From Shewanella aestuarii (GTDB taxonomy: Bacteria; Pseudomonadota; Gammaproteobacteria; Enterobacterales; Shewanellaceae): 64,000 bases of DNA. Under the pieces are notes generated by a model. It was not told the DNA's origin, did no database searches, and was given only the letters and a program-made list of their open reading frames with translations. Shown here piece by piece: positions 47,844-57,251 of the stretch. The translations under genes and the position numbers were made by a program. Each line of letters begins with the position of its first letter. Positions within the stretch are counted from its first letter, which is position 1. The stretch covers positions 2,786,501 through 2,850,500 of the forward strand of contig NZ_CP050313.1 in the NCBI RefSeq assembly GCF_011765625.1. The letters are read 5' to 3'.

Positions 47844-47861
47844 AATGACAACGCTGTCATG
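47844..47861 (-). promoter_or_regulatory. NagR-type operator upstream of the TonB receptor
   Basis: AATGACAACGCTGTCATG, 17 of 18 positions matching consensus. On the minus strand its TTGTCA half can act as a -35, but the -10 (TATGTA after 16 nt) is poor. Confidence 0.7.
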
Positions 47862-48116
47862 TCTAGAACAAACATTACACAATATTTAACAGTGACGCCA
47901 CAACAAAATAACTAATAACGCGATATTTTTAACCGAAATATTCTCTCAACCAAAACAAACACTTCATAAAAATATGCTAAAACAACAACTTAAATTAATT
48001 TAACAAAAATAAAACAAATATTAATTTTATCTAAAAATCACACACATCTTACCTGTTGTTAAATTGATGATTGCCTATTAAACGAAAAACTCGCACTATT
48101 AGCATACAAATCGCCA

Positions 48117-48150
48117 CCTTAAATGATCCAAATTGGGGGATCATCTAAGG
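48117..48150. promoter_or_regulatory. Strong inverted repeat 28 bp upstream of nagR
   Basis: CCTTAAATGATCC (48117-48129) pairs with GGATCATCTAAGG (48138-48150) with one mismatch across an 8-nt loop. The position just before the nagR ribosome site suggests an operator or a leader hairpin that limits nagR expression. It does not match the 18-bp nag palindrome. The remaining 47862-48116 is AT-rich with no gene seen. Confidence 0.5.
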
Positions 48151-48177
48151 TAGTTTCGCCTGAAAAGAGCTTTTTAA

Positions 48178-49194
48178 ATGAAAGTAACCATAAATGACGT
48201 AGCCAAATATGCTGGCGTGTCGATAAAAACTGTATCCCGTGTGACCAATAAAGAGCCATCGGTAAAACAAGCAACCATAGATAAGGTTAACCAAGCCATT
48301 GCTGCATTAAACTACCAACCTAATGTTGCTGCGCGCAATCTTGCAAGCACAAGCTCCTATGTTATTGGCTTTATTTATGACAACCCGAATGCCTACTACA
48401 TAATTGATATGCAAAATGGTATTTTGTCTGCATGTAAAGAAAAGGGCTTTGAATTACTTATTCACCCTTGTAACGCCAAATCAACCACTATTTGTGATGA
48501 ACTCACTACTATGGTTCAGCATTCACGTTTGGCCGGATTAGTGTTAACGCCACCCATGTCTGAAAACCCTGCAATACTGGCCGCACTTGACCGCATAAAT
48601 GCAAACTATGTTCGCATTATCGCAGGAGATGAAATCACCAATAACAACGGCCTAACTGTATTGGTTAATGACCGTCATGGCGCTGTGGAAATTACCCAAC
48701 ATTTAATTGATTTGGGTCACAAGCACATCGGTTTTTTAAGTGGAGACCAACAACATGAATCCACTAAAGAGCGACTTCAAGGCTTTAAACACGCATTAAG
48801 TAATAATAATCTTGATGTACATCAGGAATGGATTTTAGATGGTAAGTACTCTTTTGACTCTGGTGTTGAGGGCGCAAACAAGCTAATTGCAATGAAGAAC
48901 CGCCCTTCTGCCATTGTCGCTTGTAACGATGAAATTGCGGCTGGCGCCTTATTTGCAGCTAGATTATCAGGTCTTGATATCCCTACTGACTTATCCATTG
49001 TCGGCTTTGAAGATAGCCCATTTTCACGCCAAACTTGGCCCAAATTGACCACAGTTCATCAACCCAATATCGAAATTGCCCAGATTGCGACGGAACTATT
49101 GATTGCAAGACGCCGAGAAAAAAACAGCACCAATATGAAAGTATTTACCCCGCGTCCGGTGATAAGAGACTCTTCGGCTTCACCTAAATCGTAA
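48178..49194 (+). CDS. nagR: LacI family regulator NagR
   Basis: A 338-residue LacI-type repressor: helix-turn-helix and hinge at residues 1-60 (TINDVAKYAGVSIKTVSRV ... NYQPNVAARNLAS) and a periplasmic-binding-protein-like effector domain (YVIGFIYDNPNAYYIIDMQNG, HKHIGFLSGDQQHESTKERLQGF). LacI members bind palindromes with a central CG, and four such sites occur in the adjacent nag genes, so it is inferred to repress them in the absence of a GlcNAc-derived inducer. It is monocistronic, divergent from the TonB receptor. Confidence 0.88.
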   Translation: MKVTINDVAKYAGVSIKTVSRVTNKEPSVKQATIDKVNQAIAALNYQPNVAARNLASTSSYVIGFIYDNPNAYYIIDMQNGILSACKEKGFELLIHPCNAKSTTICDELTTMVQHSRLAGLVLTPPMSENPAILAALDRINANYVRIIAGDEITNNNGLTVLVNDRHGAVEITQHLIDLGHKHIGFLSGDQQHESTKERLQGFKHALSNNNLDVHQEWILDGKYSFDSGVEGANKLIAMKNRPSAIVACNDEIAAGALFAARLSGLDIPTDLSIVGFEDSPFSRQTWPKLTTVHQPNIEIAQIATELLIARRREKNSTNMKVFTPRPVIRDSSASPKS

Positions 49195-49230
49195 TACGCA
49201 AAACCAGTTTGTATCGACTATTTCGCCCAT

Positions 49231-49258
49231 AAAAAATGCCTCATATGAGGCATTTTTT
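49231..49258. terminator. Bidirectional terminator between nagR and glnB
   Basis: AAAAAATGCCTCA/TGAGGCATTTTTT, fully symmetrical, serving the convergent genes. Confidence 0.92.
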
Positions 49259-49299
49259 ATCAACAACTGTAAACTCAGAATAAAGGGCTTAATAACAGT

Positions 49300-49650
<351 letters not shown>

Positions 49651-49877
49651 TCACAGGCAATTACGGTACATAAGTATATCTAAAGTTATTATAGACATTG
49701 ATTTATATCGTAAAAAATTCAACTTTTAAACATATTACGCTAAAGAAATGTCAGTTTCTGCAGCTATTTATACTTAATTTAAAACGCGCTTTTCGGGCAA
49801 AAACTTAATCAATGGCTATAATTATTGCTTGCGCCACAGGATGTGGCAATTTTATTTACAACAAAGGACGTTATAGC

Positions 49878-50399
49878 ATGCAAAGCATTTTAAAACATCA
49901 GGGTTTCAATTTAGTTGAATTAGTCACCACAATGGTCATTATGAGCGCACTAGCAGTTATTGCTTTACCTTCACTGCAGGCAATTCAACTACAAGTACGA
50001 TCCGAAAGTAATATAAAGGCAATTCAGCATACTGTCACTTTAGCGAGAAATATCGCAATTAATTATAATATTCCAGTAACGGTTTGCCCTATCGTTGAAA
50101 ATCAATGTTCAACTGATTGGCAATTAGGTTTAGCAGTGTTTACTGATTCCGGGAAAAAGTTTCAATTAGAAGGCAATGATAAAATTATTCACATAATGAA
50201 TCCATTTCATGATGAGGATATTGTCCAATACAATCGAAAAGCCATTCGATTTCAACCTGATGGGTTAGCATCAGGAACAAATGGAACACTTATTTACTGT
50301 CCTAAAGAACATACTAGTCCATATTCAAAAGCCATCATTATTAACCAAGCTGGTAGAGCAAGGTTTTCAACTAAGAAAAGCATAAGTTGTAAAAAGTAA
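49878..50399 (+). CDS. FimT/GspH-type pseudopilin 1
   Basis: A pseudopilin with a class III prepilin leader: cleavage after Gly in HQG/FNLVELVTTMVIMSALAVIALP, where the fifth mature residue is Glu. The rest has a GspH/FimT fold with four cysteines (CPIVENQC, YCPKEHTS, SCKK end). I start it at ATG 49878, preceded by AAAGGA, rather than at an ATG 66 bp upstream that would place a long non-standard extension before the leader. Likely a minor pilin of the type IV pilus, working with the second copy downstream. Confidence 0.8.
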   Translation: MQSILKHQGFNLVELVTTMVIMSALAVIALPSLQAIQLQVRSESNIKAIQHTVTLARNIAINYNIPVTVCPIVENQCSTDWQLGLAVFTDSGKKFQLEGNDKIIHIMNPFHDEDIVQYNRKAIRFQPDGLASGTNGTLIYCPKEHTSPYSKAIIINQAGRARFSTKKSISCKK

Positions 50400-50475
50400 T
50401 TCAATCCTAGACATCATTTATCGCCTTCATGCCACTATTTGTTATACTCAATAGTAGTCACATTAAGGATTTAAA

Positions 50476-50967
50476 ATGAATAAATATAGTCATGGGTTCA
50501 CACTGGTTGAATTGATGGTCACAATTACTGTTGCAGCAATCTTAATTGGGGTTGCTGTGCCGTCTTTAACTAGTGTTTACGAAGGAATAAGAGCCAATAA
50601 TAATGCCGAAAACGTCCTAAATTTAATGTCTTTTGCCCGAAATCAAGCCGTTAGTTATGGTACAACAGTGTCAGTATGTGCAAGAGCTTCAGACACATCC
50701 TGCAAATCTAGCAATGATTGGCAAGACGGTATTCGTGTATTTGCGGTAGATAGAGATAATAAAGAAGTTGAGTTAAGAACAATTAATTCATTTAACTCTC
50801 AAGATGATATTAGTGGTCCATCATCTATTATTACTTTTTCACCAGATGGCCTATCTTCTGGTGGAGAGATAATTTATTGCCCTGGTGGAAAATCTAGTAA
50901 TTCCAAAAGTATATCTATTCTAACAAGCGGAAAAGTTACTTTTGGAACAGATGGCAAGAGTTGTTAA
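50476..50967 (+). CDS. FimT/GspH-type pseudopilin 2
   Basis: A 163-residue minor pilin: leader MNKYSHG/FTLVELMVTITVAAILIG and a GspH-type C-terminal domain with CARASDTSCK and IYCPGGKSS segments. It is similar in layout to the copy just upstream (76 bp apart), so the two are probably diverged duplicates. Shewanella carries a fimT beside its pilin operon on the opposite strand; this fits. The shared terminator (50965-50997) ends it. Confidence 0.88.
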   Translation: MNKYSHGFTLVELMVTITVAAILIGVAVPSLTSVYEGIRANNNAENVLNLMSFARNQAVSYGTTVSVCARASDTSCKSSNDWQDGIRVFAVDRDNKEVELRTINSFNSQDDISGPSSIITFSPDGLSSGGEIIYCPGGKSSNSKSISILTSGKVTFGTDGKSC

Positions 50968-50997
50968 AAAAATGAGCCCATTAGGCTCATTTTTTTA
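50965..50997. terminator. Bidirectional terminator between fimT-type gene 2 and tapY2
   Basis: AAAAAAATGAGCC/GGCTCATTTTTTT, 5-nt loop. It overlaps the stop codons of both converging genes. Confidence 0.92.
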
Positions 50998-51282
50998 TCT
51001 CACTGTAGCTTTATCAATACGTTTAGCATCAGCACTGCTAAAATCTTCATTTAAAGGCACACATTCAATCACATCTTTAATGTATGCATTTTTCTTATCT
51101 GACTTTATTTTTTTAGCAACCAGTAACTGACTTTTACTTTTTACTTGATTTCTTTTCCAATTATAAAAACCAATTTGGCTTCCGGTAGTTGTCTCTAAAA
51201 GGCATTTATATTCTTCTTTCGAATTATTAGCTTGTGCATTTAATGCAAAGCACAAGGTAAATAATAAAGCTACATACTTCAT
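50995..51282 (-). CDS. tapY2: TapY2 family type IV pilus-associated protein
   Basis: A 95-residue exported protein with a signal peptide (residues 1-19, ending NAQA). The mature part has a conserved KCLLETTTGSQIGFYNWKR segment and a CVPLNEDFSSADAK end, matching the TapY2 family. The ATG at 51282 overlaps the pilE stop (TAATG) and has AGGAG 8 nt upstream; a GTG 9 bp earlier is less likely. It is last in the pilV-tapY2 operon. The exact role in pilus function is unknown. Confidence 0.8.
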   Translation of the reverse strand: MKYVALLFTLCFALNAQANNSKEEYKCLLETTTGSQIGFYNWKRNQVKSKSQLLVAKKIKSDKKNAYIKDVIECVPLNEDFSSADAKRIDKATVR

Positions 51283-51671
51283 TACCAGCACTCCTCTGGT
51301 GATTTAGCACCTGTTGACGATAGCTCAATCTTTTTGCAGTCAGGATCTCTTCCGGCTTGGATTGATTCAGCTGTAGCGGTCAAAACAAAACTTGCACCAT
51401 TGATTGCAGAGTCAATTTTGTAATGTTTGTTTTCAACAAGCCAAGGATCAGCACTTAAACCTAATTTAGTCATATCATCAGTATAGGCTCGATGGTCTAA
51501 ATAATATTGCTCTTGGAGATTAGAGACATTCATTAAGCCGGCTAAGGCATCCGCCCTAGCCCCTCTTGCAACATACTGCGTATAATTAGGATATGCAATG
51601 GATGCCAAAATCCCAACAATAACCACTGTTATCATGACTTCAATTAATGTAAAACCCTGCCGATATTTCAT
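51282..51671 (-). CDS. pilE: Type IV pilin PilE-like minor pilin
   Basis: A 129-residue pilin: leader [34 protein letters not shown], alpha-1 helix, and a C-terminal disulfide candidate pair (Cys near PDCKK and the final ECW). It belongs to the PilE/ComP family and follows pilY1 by 3 bp, as in Pseudomonas and Shewanella minor-pilin operons. Confidence 0.93.
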   Translation of the reverse strand: MKYRQGFTLIEVMITVVIVGILASIAYPNYTQYVARGARADALAGLMNVSNLQEQYYLDHRAYTDDMTKLGLSADPWLVENKHYKIDSAINGASFVLTATAESIQAGRDPDCKKIELSSTGAKSPEECW

Positions 51672-51674
51672 ACT

Positions 51675-54600
51675 CTACTCTTCAATATGGTAATAAATCT
51701 TGTTAACACCAAGTGTTTTACCTGCTTCAATGGTACCTTTACAATCAACTCCGTCGGATTCCCCACAGCCAACAATCAAATAGATTTTACCGTCATCTGT
51801 CGGCTGTTCAGGTTCATCAGGGTCATCGGGATCTTTTGGTGGTTTAGGTGGAATCACAGGTGGAATTTCTGGCGGAATAAAAGTCCCTGTTTTCCACGTT
51901 TTGAATAATCCACCTTTATGTAAGTCAAACACATAAAGATTACCTTGACCTTCGGCTAAACATTGATCAGTCACAGTCGTATCTGCAGGTACATAAGAGG
52001 TAAAATAAACCTTGCCTCTCACAATAGAAGCCGCTGACAAACTTTTTTCACCAACTGACGGAAGACTATAATACCAACCTAACTTTTGGCCAAAATTAAG
52101 CTGTTCAGCATCAGTAGTTGGCGCAGCACTGGTAACATCATATAACTGATTAAGTGTGATTGGATCAGGGATCTTATTACTTGACGCTCCGCCAAATGAT
52201 TTTGTAATTACATTTCTATCTTGTAGTGTATAAAACTTATCATTTCTAATTCGATCGCTTGGGTGAGGCCTATGACCAGAGCCAATTACCACAGCATCAT
52301 AAGGTACATTTTGATATGACTTAGTGGTTGTTGAACTTCCTCCCGCAGGGTCTGTTACTGTAATTTCTGTCACATTGGTAAAGACTGTTTGAGCAACTGT
52401 CGCACCAGCAAAAAAGCGACGATCAGATTCTATGGCATCGCCTCCTAACTCAGCAAACTTAAACGCAGACCAAAAACCATCACTTGATGTTGGTGAGGCA
52501 CTAGGTAAATCTATACGCCAAACATTAGCACCAGTATCGGTAGCATAAATTCGATCAATCAGACCATCACTGTTAGAGTCTAAAACCGCGACTTTATTAG
52601 GTACACTATCAACAATTCCTGTCAGAATTGTATTATTAGTTCCCGATGTAGGGGTGAACGATCTTACAAGCTTGCCTGTTTCAGCATCTAATATGAAAAC
52701 CCCTCTGGCATTAGTATCATCAACACCAACTGCTGAACCGTCTTTGGTTGAAGGGGCGTATCCCGCTCCGACAATAATAACAGGCTTGGCGTTTTCAGGA
52801 TTAGTATTACCTGCTGGCCAGCCTGGAATGAGACCAACAACAGGCTCAGACCAAGTTTGACCTAGCTCAGATAAGCCATCTGAATTTGCATCGACTTTCC
52901 ACATAAACTTAGGGGCATCAGGTGATGTTACATCAATTGCATAGTAAGATTTACCACCACGGCGCATACCAACAAATACCCAGGCTTTTTCAATACCGGT
53001 TTCACCCGTTTTAATATATGCGACTGGCGAACTATCCATTCCGTAAACCGAATGAACGCCAGTGGGGAAATTATCACGCAGTTCTTTTACATTAGGTAAT
53101 AACTCGTACGGCATAAATGCCCAGCTCTCAGACACACTGTCCCCAGAGTCTTTAAACATATGTAAGAAGCCATGGTTGGTTCCAACAATTACCCGTATAT
53201 CAGGACTACCTGCTGTACCTAAATTAATCGCCAAGGGTTTAGAGTGGAGCGGGTCACCGAAAATATCGGTCCTAACTGAAGAGTTAGGTATGTCATCGTC
53301 AACATCCTTACCTGCAGCCCAATCAAATGTATTAGATAACTCATCTACTGCTACCGCCATATAATCAGCCAGATCATCTTCACCACCAGCATAACTTGCA
53401 GCATTTTGTTTGGTAAAATCTTTTAATGTGTCGCCAAAATTCATATAAAGTTTGCGTTGAGCTTGCTGAGCTAAATTATAAGCAACCCCTCCTAATGAAA
53501 CATCATTGCCATCACCGCCATCTGTGGCAGAATTACAAACAGAATCAGGTGTCCAATAAGAACATGCAGAAGACTTTAAGCCACCATCAGAAGCAATGGC
53601 ATTAACACCTTTTTTATCTACAATTGAACCATCGGAAGTAATTTTGAATTTTTTTAGATTCCCAGTCCATCTTGGCCCTTTATTAGGAAAAAACATCCCA
53701 TAATAAGCAGAGTCAAACGTCTCTGTTCTATCAAAGTTATTACTGGCAATTGAAGGCGCTGTGAAACTGGCATTTACTTTTAAAATATCACTAAATACTT
53801 TCTGTAATGCCACTTGCAAAGCAGATGCATTCTTAGCGGCATAATACTCCCCACCACCTTGCTTTGCAGTTTCTAGCAATAACGCTGCCGCATCATCAGC
53901 ACCGTCACTAAAACCAATTGTGTAAGTGGTGACATGTTGGTTATCTGCTAAATTTGGATTAACATCATTTGTGTTCATCCATCCTGCTAAATTAGGCAAA
54001 AAGTTAGTAAAATTCGGATTTTCATTCACAAACCCCGTTTGCTTAACTCCAGGCAATGCTTTAATTAAGCTGTCGGCATTCTGATCTAATGTCGGTGCAC
54101 CATCAGTAATATAAACGACATAAGCTCGGCTTTGGCACTTATTGAATGGCGATACGTAAACCCCTGAGTTTTCAATACTTCTATCCCTTGGAGGGGTATT
54201 TGGTGTATAACTATAGTCAGATGGTTTTTTGTCTTTATCTCCAAAAGTGACACTTTTTCCGGCAAAGTAGCTATAGGCCTCATATAAGGTTTCGCATAAT
54301 GGTGTATTCGTTTCAGAATCAAGATCGGCAATTGTATCTAAAAGTGAGATTTTACTGGCATCTGTCATTGTCTTAATTCCAGAAACTATGCGTCCGCCAT
54401 CTGCATCACCTTCATTTCGGAAGTTAATATTGAATACTGCCATACCAAAATCAACACTTGGCGTGGTCACAATAGTATTAGTAATCACCTCTTTCGCAAT
54501 CTCTAATCGAGATTTGGGCACTAACTCTTGGTCACCATTAAACCAACGCAGATAATTATCTGTATACAAGGTCAGAGGTTGTCCGGTACCAAAAGCGGTT

Positions 54601-55241
54601 AACTTGGCGGCTTTAATTGCATTCTCAATTTCTGATGGGCTTGAACTTTCATTAACTTCAGAATAACGAACAGGATTTTGCTTATTACCTTGGCTATCGA
54701 CAGGTAAGCCAAGAGGTTGTCCATCAGCATTCTTAAATTTGATTGCGTCGATATCTTCAAAACAATCTAAAATTTCAATGTTTGCGCCATTGTTATCAGG
54801 CACTTCACTCCAGGTACCATTTTGACCGGAGAAAGTGTATTCCCGGAAAAAGCCTGTAAAAATACCGTATTTGTCGAGATACTCCCAAGAAGATTCACAA
54901 CCGTTAATTTCAGCAAGAAAACGACGACTTTCAGATGGGCTATCTGGTACAGGTAAGGCTGAGTTATCAATTCCGCCCTTGGTAAAATAAACCATCCGCT
55001 CTTGTAAGGCATTTTCGTTGCCGACAGCGGGATAGACTTGATCTGGGTTATAGCCCTTAACCGCATCTTCTTCAATGGTTTTCATTGACCCTGAGTTATC
55101 AAAAATAATCAGAACCTGTGGGCGAGCTCCAGTACGGACAGTCGATTCATAAACATAAAGTTCTGTATCATCGGCAAAACTCAGCGAGGACATGACAAGC
55201 GTTGCTGCCAAAAATGTACAAGCTAACTTTCGAATATTCAT
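51675..55241 (-). CDS. pilY1: Type IV pilus adhesin/assembly factor PilY1
   Basis: An 1188-residue exported protein. A signal peptide (residues 1-23) precedes a von Willebrand A-like domain with the MIDAS motif FDNSGSM (Asp48, Ser50, Ser52), and the C-terminal half is the PilY1 beta-propeller with the calcium-binding loop LDSNSDGLIDRIY near residue 885 (DxNxDGxxD). A second loop DANSDGLSE lies about 95 residues earlier. Near the end a Pro/Asp-rich linker (about 1135-1160, repeats of PP and DPDEP) precedes a short C-terminal domain. It caps the pilus tip and tunes retraction through calcium. Confidence 0.93.
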   Translation of the reverse strand: MNIRKLACTFLAATLVMSSLSFADDTELYVYESTVRTGARPQVLIIFDNSGSMKTIEEDAVKGYNPDQVYPAVGNENALQERMVYFTKGGIDNSALPVPDSPSESRRFLAEINGCESSWEYLDKYGIFTGFFREYTFSGQNGTWSEVPDNNGANIEILDCFEDIDAIKFKNADGQPLGLPVDSQGNKQNPVRYSEVNESSSPSEIENAIKAAKLTAFGTGQPLTLYTDNYLRWFNGDQELVPKSRLEIAKEVITNTIVTTPSVDFGMAVFNINFRNEGDADGGRIVSGIKTMTDASKISLLDTIADLDSETNTPLCETLYEAYSYFAGKSVTFGDKDKKPSDYSYTPNTPPRDRSIENSGVYVSPFNKCQSRAYVVYITDGAPTLDQNADSLIKALPGVKQTGFVNENPNFTNFLPNLAGWMNTNDVNPNLADNQHVTTYTIGFSDGADDAAALLLETAKQGGGEYYAAKNASALQVALQKVFSDILKVNASFTAPSIASNNFDRTETFDSAYYGMFFPNKGPRWTGNLKKFKITSDGSIVDKKGVNAIASDGGLKSSACSYWTPDSVCNSATDGGDGNDVSLGGVAYNLAQQAQRKLYMNFGDTLKDFTKQNAASYAGGEDDLADYMAVAVDELSNTFDWAAGKDVDDDIPNSSVRTDIFGDPLHSKPLAINLGTAGSPDIRVIVGTNHGFLHMFKDSGDSVSESWAFMPYELLPNVKELRDNFPTGVHSVYGMDSSPVAYIKTGETGIEKAWVFVGMRRGGKSYYAIDVTSPDAPKFMWKVDANSDGLSELGQTWSEPVVGLIPGWPAGNTNPENAKPVIIVGAGYAPSTKDGSAVGVDDTNARGVFILDAETGKLVRSFTPTSGTNNTILTGIVDSVPNKVAVLDSNSDGLIDRIYATDTGANVWRIDLPSASPTSSDGFWSAFKFAELGGDAIESDRRFFAGATVAQTVFTNVTEITVTDPAGGSSTTTKSYQNVPYDAVVIGSGHRPHPSDRIRNDKFYTLQDRNVITKSFGGASSNKIPDPITLNQLYDVTSAAPTTDAEQLNFGQKLGWYYSLPSVGEKSLSAASIVRGKVYFTSYVPADTTVTDQCLAEGQGNLYVFDLHKGGLFKTWKTGTFIPPEIPPVIPPKPPKDPDDPDEPEQPTDDGKIYLIVGCGESDGVDCKGTIEAGKTLGVNKIYYHIEE

Positions 55242-55265
55242 AATAAACTCCAGTGATATTGAACA

Positions 55266-55715
55266 CTATTTAATGTTCAGCACTTCTTGTTCAACACCAT
55301 TAACGGTTGTTAAACTACCTAAATTATCTCGACCAAACTCTGCGGTACTTTCAATTTGTATTCTGATGCACTTGATTAAATCACCACTCGATGCATCAGC
55401 ACTTCGCTGACAATTCACGTCAGCTTTTGTTAACGCTTTTACTGAGCTTTTCACCCCTAAAGTCGCATCTGTAATGGTCATACCATTGTCCATATCCATG
55501 GTTACAAACCCCGCGCCACTCGAATTTTTAATTGCATTTTCAAGTGCACCATGGGCAGCTGCCATCGCTTCAACTCTTTCTGAGCCTGCACCAGACATTC
55601 TTAGAGATTGCGTAGAACTAACAGCCAAAGCCACACCAATAACAGTCATCATAACCAGCACAATTAAAGAGAAAAACAATACAATACCTTGTTGGTGTTT
55701 TAGCTTAATATTCAT
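55266..55715 (-). CDS. pilX: PilX, minor pilin/assembly protein
   Basis: A protein of about 149 residues starting KLKHQQGIVLFFSLIVLVMMTVIGVALAVSS, the PilX N-terminal helix; the glutamate at position 5 of most pilins is absent, as in this family. An AAGG lies 8 nt before the ATG at 55715; a GTG 9 bp upstream is a less likely start. It lies between pilW and pilY1 with a 24-bp gap to the latter. Confidence 0.87.
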   Translation of the reverse strand: MNIKLKHQQGIVLFFSLIVLVMMTVIGVALAVSSTQSLRMSGAGSERVEAMAAAHGALENAIKNSSGAGFVTMDMDNGMTITDATLGVKSSVKALTKADVNCQRSADASSGDLIKCIRIQIESTAEFGRDNLGSLTTVNGVEQEVLNIK

Positions 55716-55725
55716 GTATATCACC

Positions 55726-56697
55726 TTAGTTTCGAATAATAATAGGGTTAGCTAAAACCACGGTTGTTGACACAATTTTGCGCCGGTAATTATCATTTGA
55801 TGGTGCTATCTCTTTATCACCAAGCTGATATGTCACATCATTGGTATAACTTCTATCTTGAGATGTAGAACGAACCAGCAAATATACCCTCAAAGCAACC
55901 AAACGTTGAAACAACTCATTATCCCACATCAATGAAGAAACATTTTGCACCGGCATATAACTATCAGCGGTATCATCACCATTACTGTCAAAACCATATA
56001 GAATTCTCATATTCTCGATACCTTCGACTAGCTGCTCCTCATTATTCATGCCATTACCGGTTGATAAGGTTCGACGTTTTAAAACAGGAATATCACCCTC
56101 ATTTTCAATAAAATAAACATGGTGTTGGTACTCCCAAATTCGACTGTTGAATAAAGCAGGGGGAGTAGCGCCACCATCAAAAAACTCGATTTGGTTAGAA
56201 GTGGCTGCAGCATAGTATCGTGTTGAGGTCATGTCTGCGGCAAGCACATCAGGCCCTACCAGCCGTTTAATTTGTATTACATCAGTATTACTATTAGGAC
56301 TAATACAAGCTAATTCAAAGGGGCTAACATCTGCCTCATAACCCCATAATCGTCTAAAATGCGCAGGCTGGTTAATTGGAAAACTTCTGTTGTTTATCCC
56401 GCCACCTATGCAATCACTTGTTGGAATTGTTGCTGATACGGTTGCGTTTACATTAAAAACAAAATCTGTACCCGTTACATCACCCATAAAGCCAAGTTGG
56501 CTTAAATCTCTTTCTAGAATGGCTAGTGCAATACGACCATTTTCTTGAAGTTGGCTAAATTGCGTAGTTGTGGTGACGTTGCTTGAAGACATACTAAACA
56601 TAGTAAAAATGCCAGCCGTTAAAAATAAGCTAATTAGCATTGCTACCATTAGCTCAACAAGTGATAACCCGGCTTGACTGTTATGATAAATACGCAT
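55726..56697 (-). CDS. pilW: PilW, minor pilin/assembly protein
   Basis: A 323-residue pseudopilin: leader MRIYHNSQAG/LSLVELMVAMLISLFLTAGIFTMF, then a large extracellular part with SVFVNVNATV-like beta segments and the PilW ending DVTYQLGDKEIAPSNDNYRRK. It helps initiate pilus assembly with PilV, PilX and PilE. The stop is 1-2 bp from the pilX start region. Confidence 0.92.
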   Translation of the reverse strand: MRIYHNSQAGLSLVELMVAMLISLFLTAGIFTMFSMSSSNVTTTTQFSQLQENGRIALAILERDLSQLGFMGDVTGTDFVFNVNATVSATIPTSDCIGGGINNRSFPINQPAHFRRLWGYEADVSPFELACISPNSNTDVIQIKRLVGPDVLAADMTSTRYYAAATSNQIEFFDGGATPPALFNSRIWEYQHHVYFIENEGDIPVLKRRTLSTGNGMNNEEQLVEGIENMRILYGFDSNGDDTADSYMPVQNVSSLMWDNELFQRLVALRVYLLVRSTSQDRSYTNDVTYQLGDKEIAPSNDNYRRKIVSTTVVLANPIIIRN

Positions 56698-56705
56698 TTA
56701 AGTTC

Positions 56706-57251
56706 CTACATAATAACCGTGTTAATCTCATAAGCGCGCCGCCTTTTATCTGAGACACCACATTCTTTAACTGCTTGACTTCTATCTGCACCACCATCAG
56801 AGGTTTCTCTAATCCCTCTCCAAGTCATAACCACAGACACATCACTTCCTGAAACACTGATACACGCCGTTGCGCTATCTAATCCACCAACCCCGATTTC
56901 ATTAGATATTTCGTTATCACCTTGGAACGAACGCTCCCATTGATACAAATCCCACAAACGAGTTTCAACATTTGAACAGATACTATTAGCTCCAACGGCT
57001 ACATCACAGGCTTTAGTAGAAGACAGCGAACCATTATAAGTCCCAGAATAACTTGCCAATTGAGACACATTTAGCCTCATTCTATTAATAATATCATTGG
57101 CATAATAAGAAGCTTGGGTTTGCTGAAAGGATTCAAAGCTGCCCTTTTTGGCAACAATGTGAAGATTAAAAATACCAATAAGTCCTATCACCAGAATGAC
57201 TAGTGATACCATAACTTCAATTAAGGAAAATCCATTCCTTTTAGGTGACAT
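56706..57251 (-). CDS. pilV: PilV, minor pilin
   Basis: A 181-residue minor pilin: leader MSPKRNG/FSLIEVMVSLVILVIGLIGIFNLH and the PilV features QTQASYYANDIINRMRLN and a C-terminal part with cysteines. It opens the pilV-W-X-Y1-E-tapY2 operon. The 296-bp gap upstream holds its promoter and the ispH terminator. Confidence 0.93.
   Translation of the reverse strand: MSPKRNGFSLIEVMVSLVILVIGLIGIFNLHIVAKKGSFESFQQTQASYYANDIINRMRLNVSQLASYSGTYNGSLSSTKACDVAVGANSICSNVETRLWDLYQWERSFQGDNEISNEIGVGGLDSATACISVSGSDVSVVMTWRGIRETSDGGADRSQAVKECGVSDKRRRAYEINTVIM

Noticed and set aside
49878..57251. A type II secretion locus
   Set aside because: Prepilin-like leaders alone are shared with type II secretion, but PilY1, PilX, PilW and PilV identify a type IV pilus minor-pilin operon.
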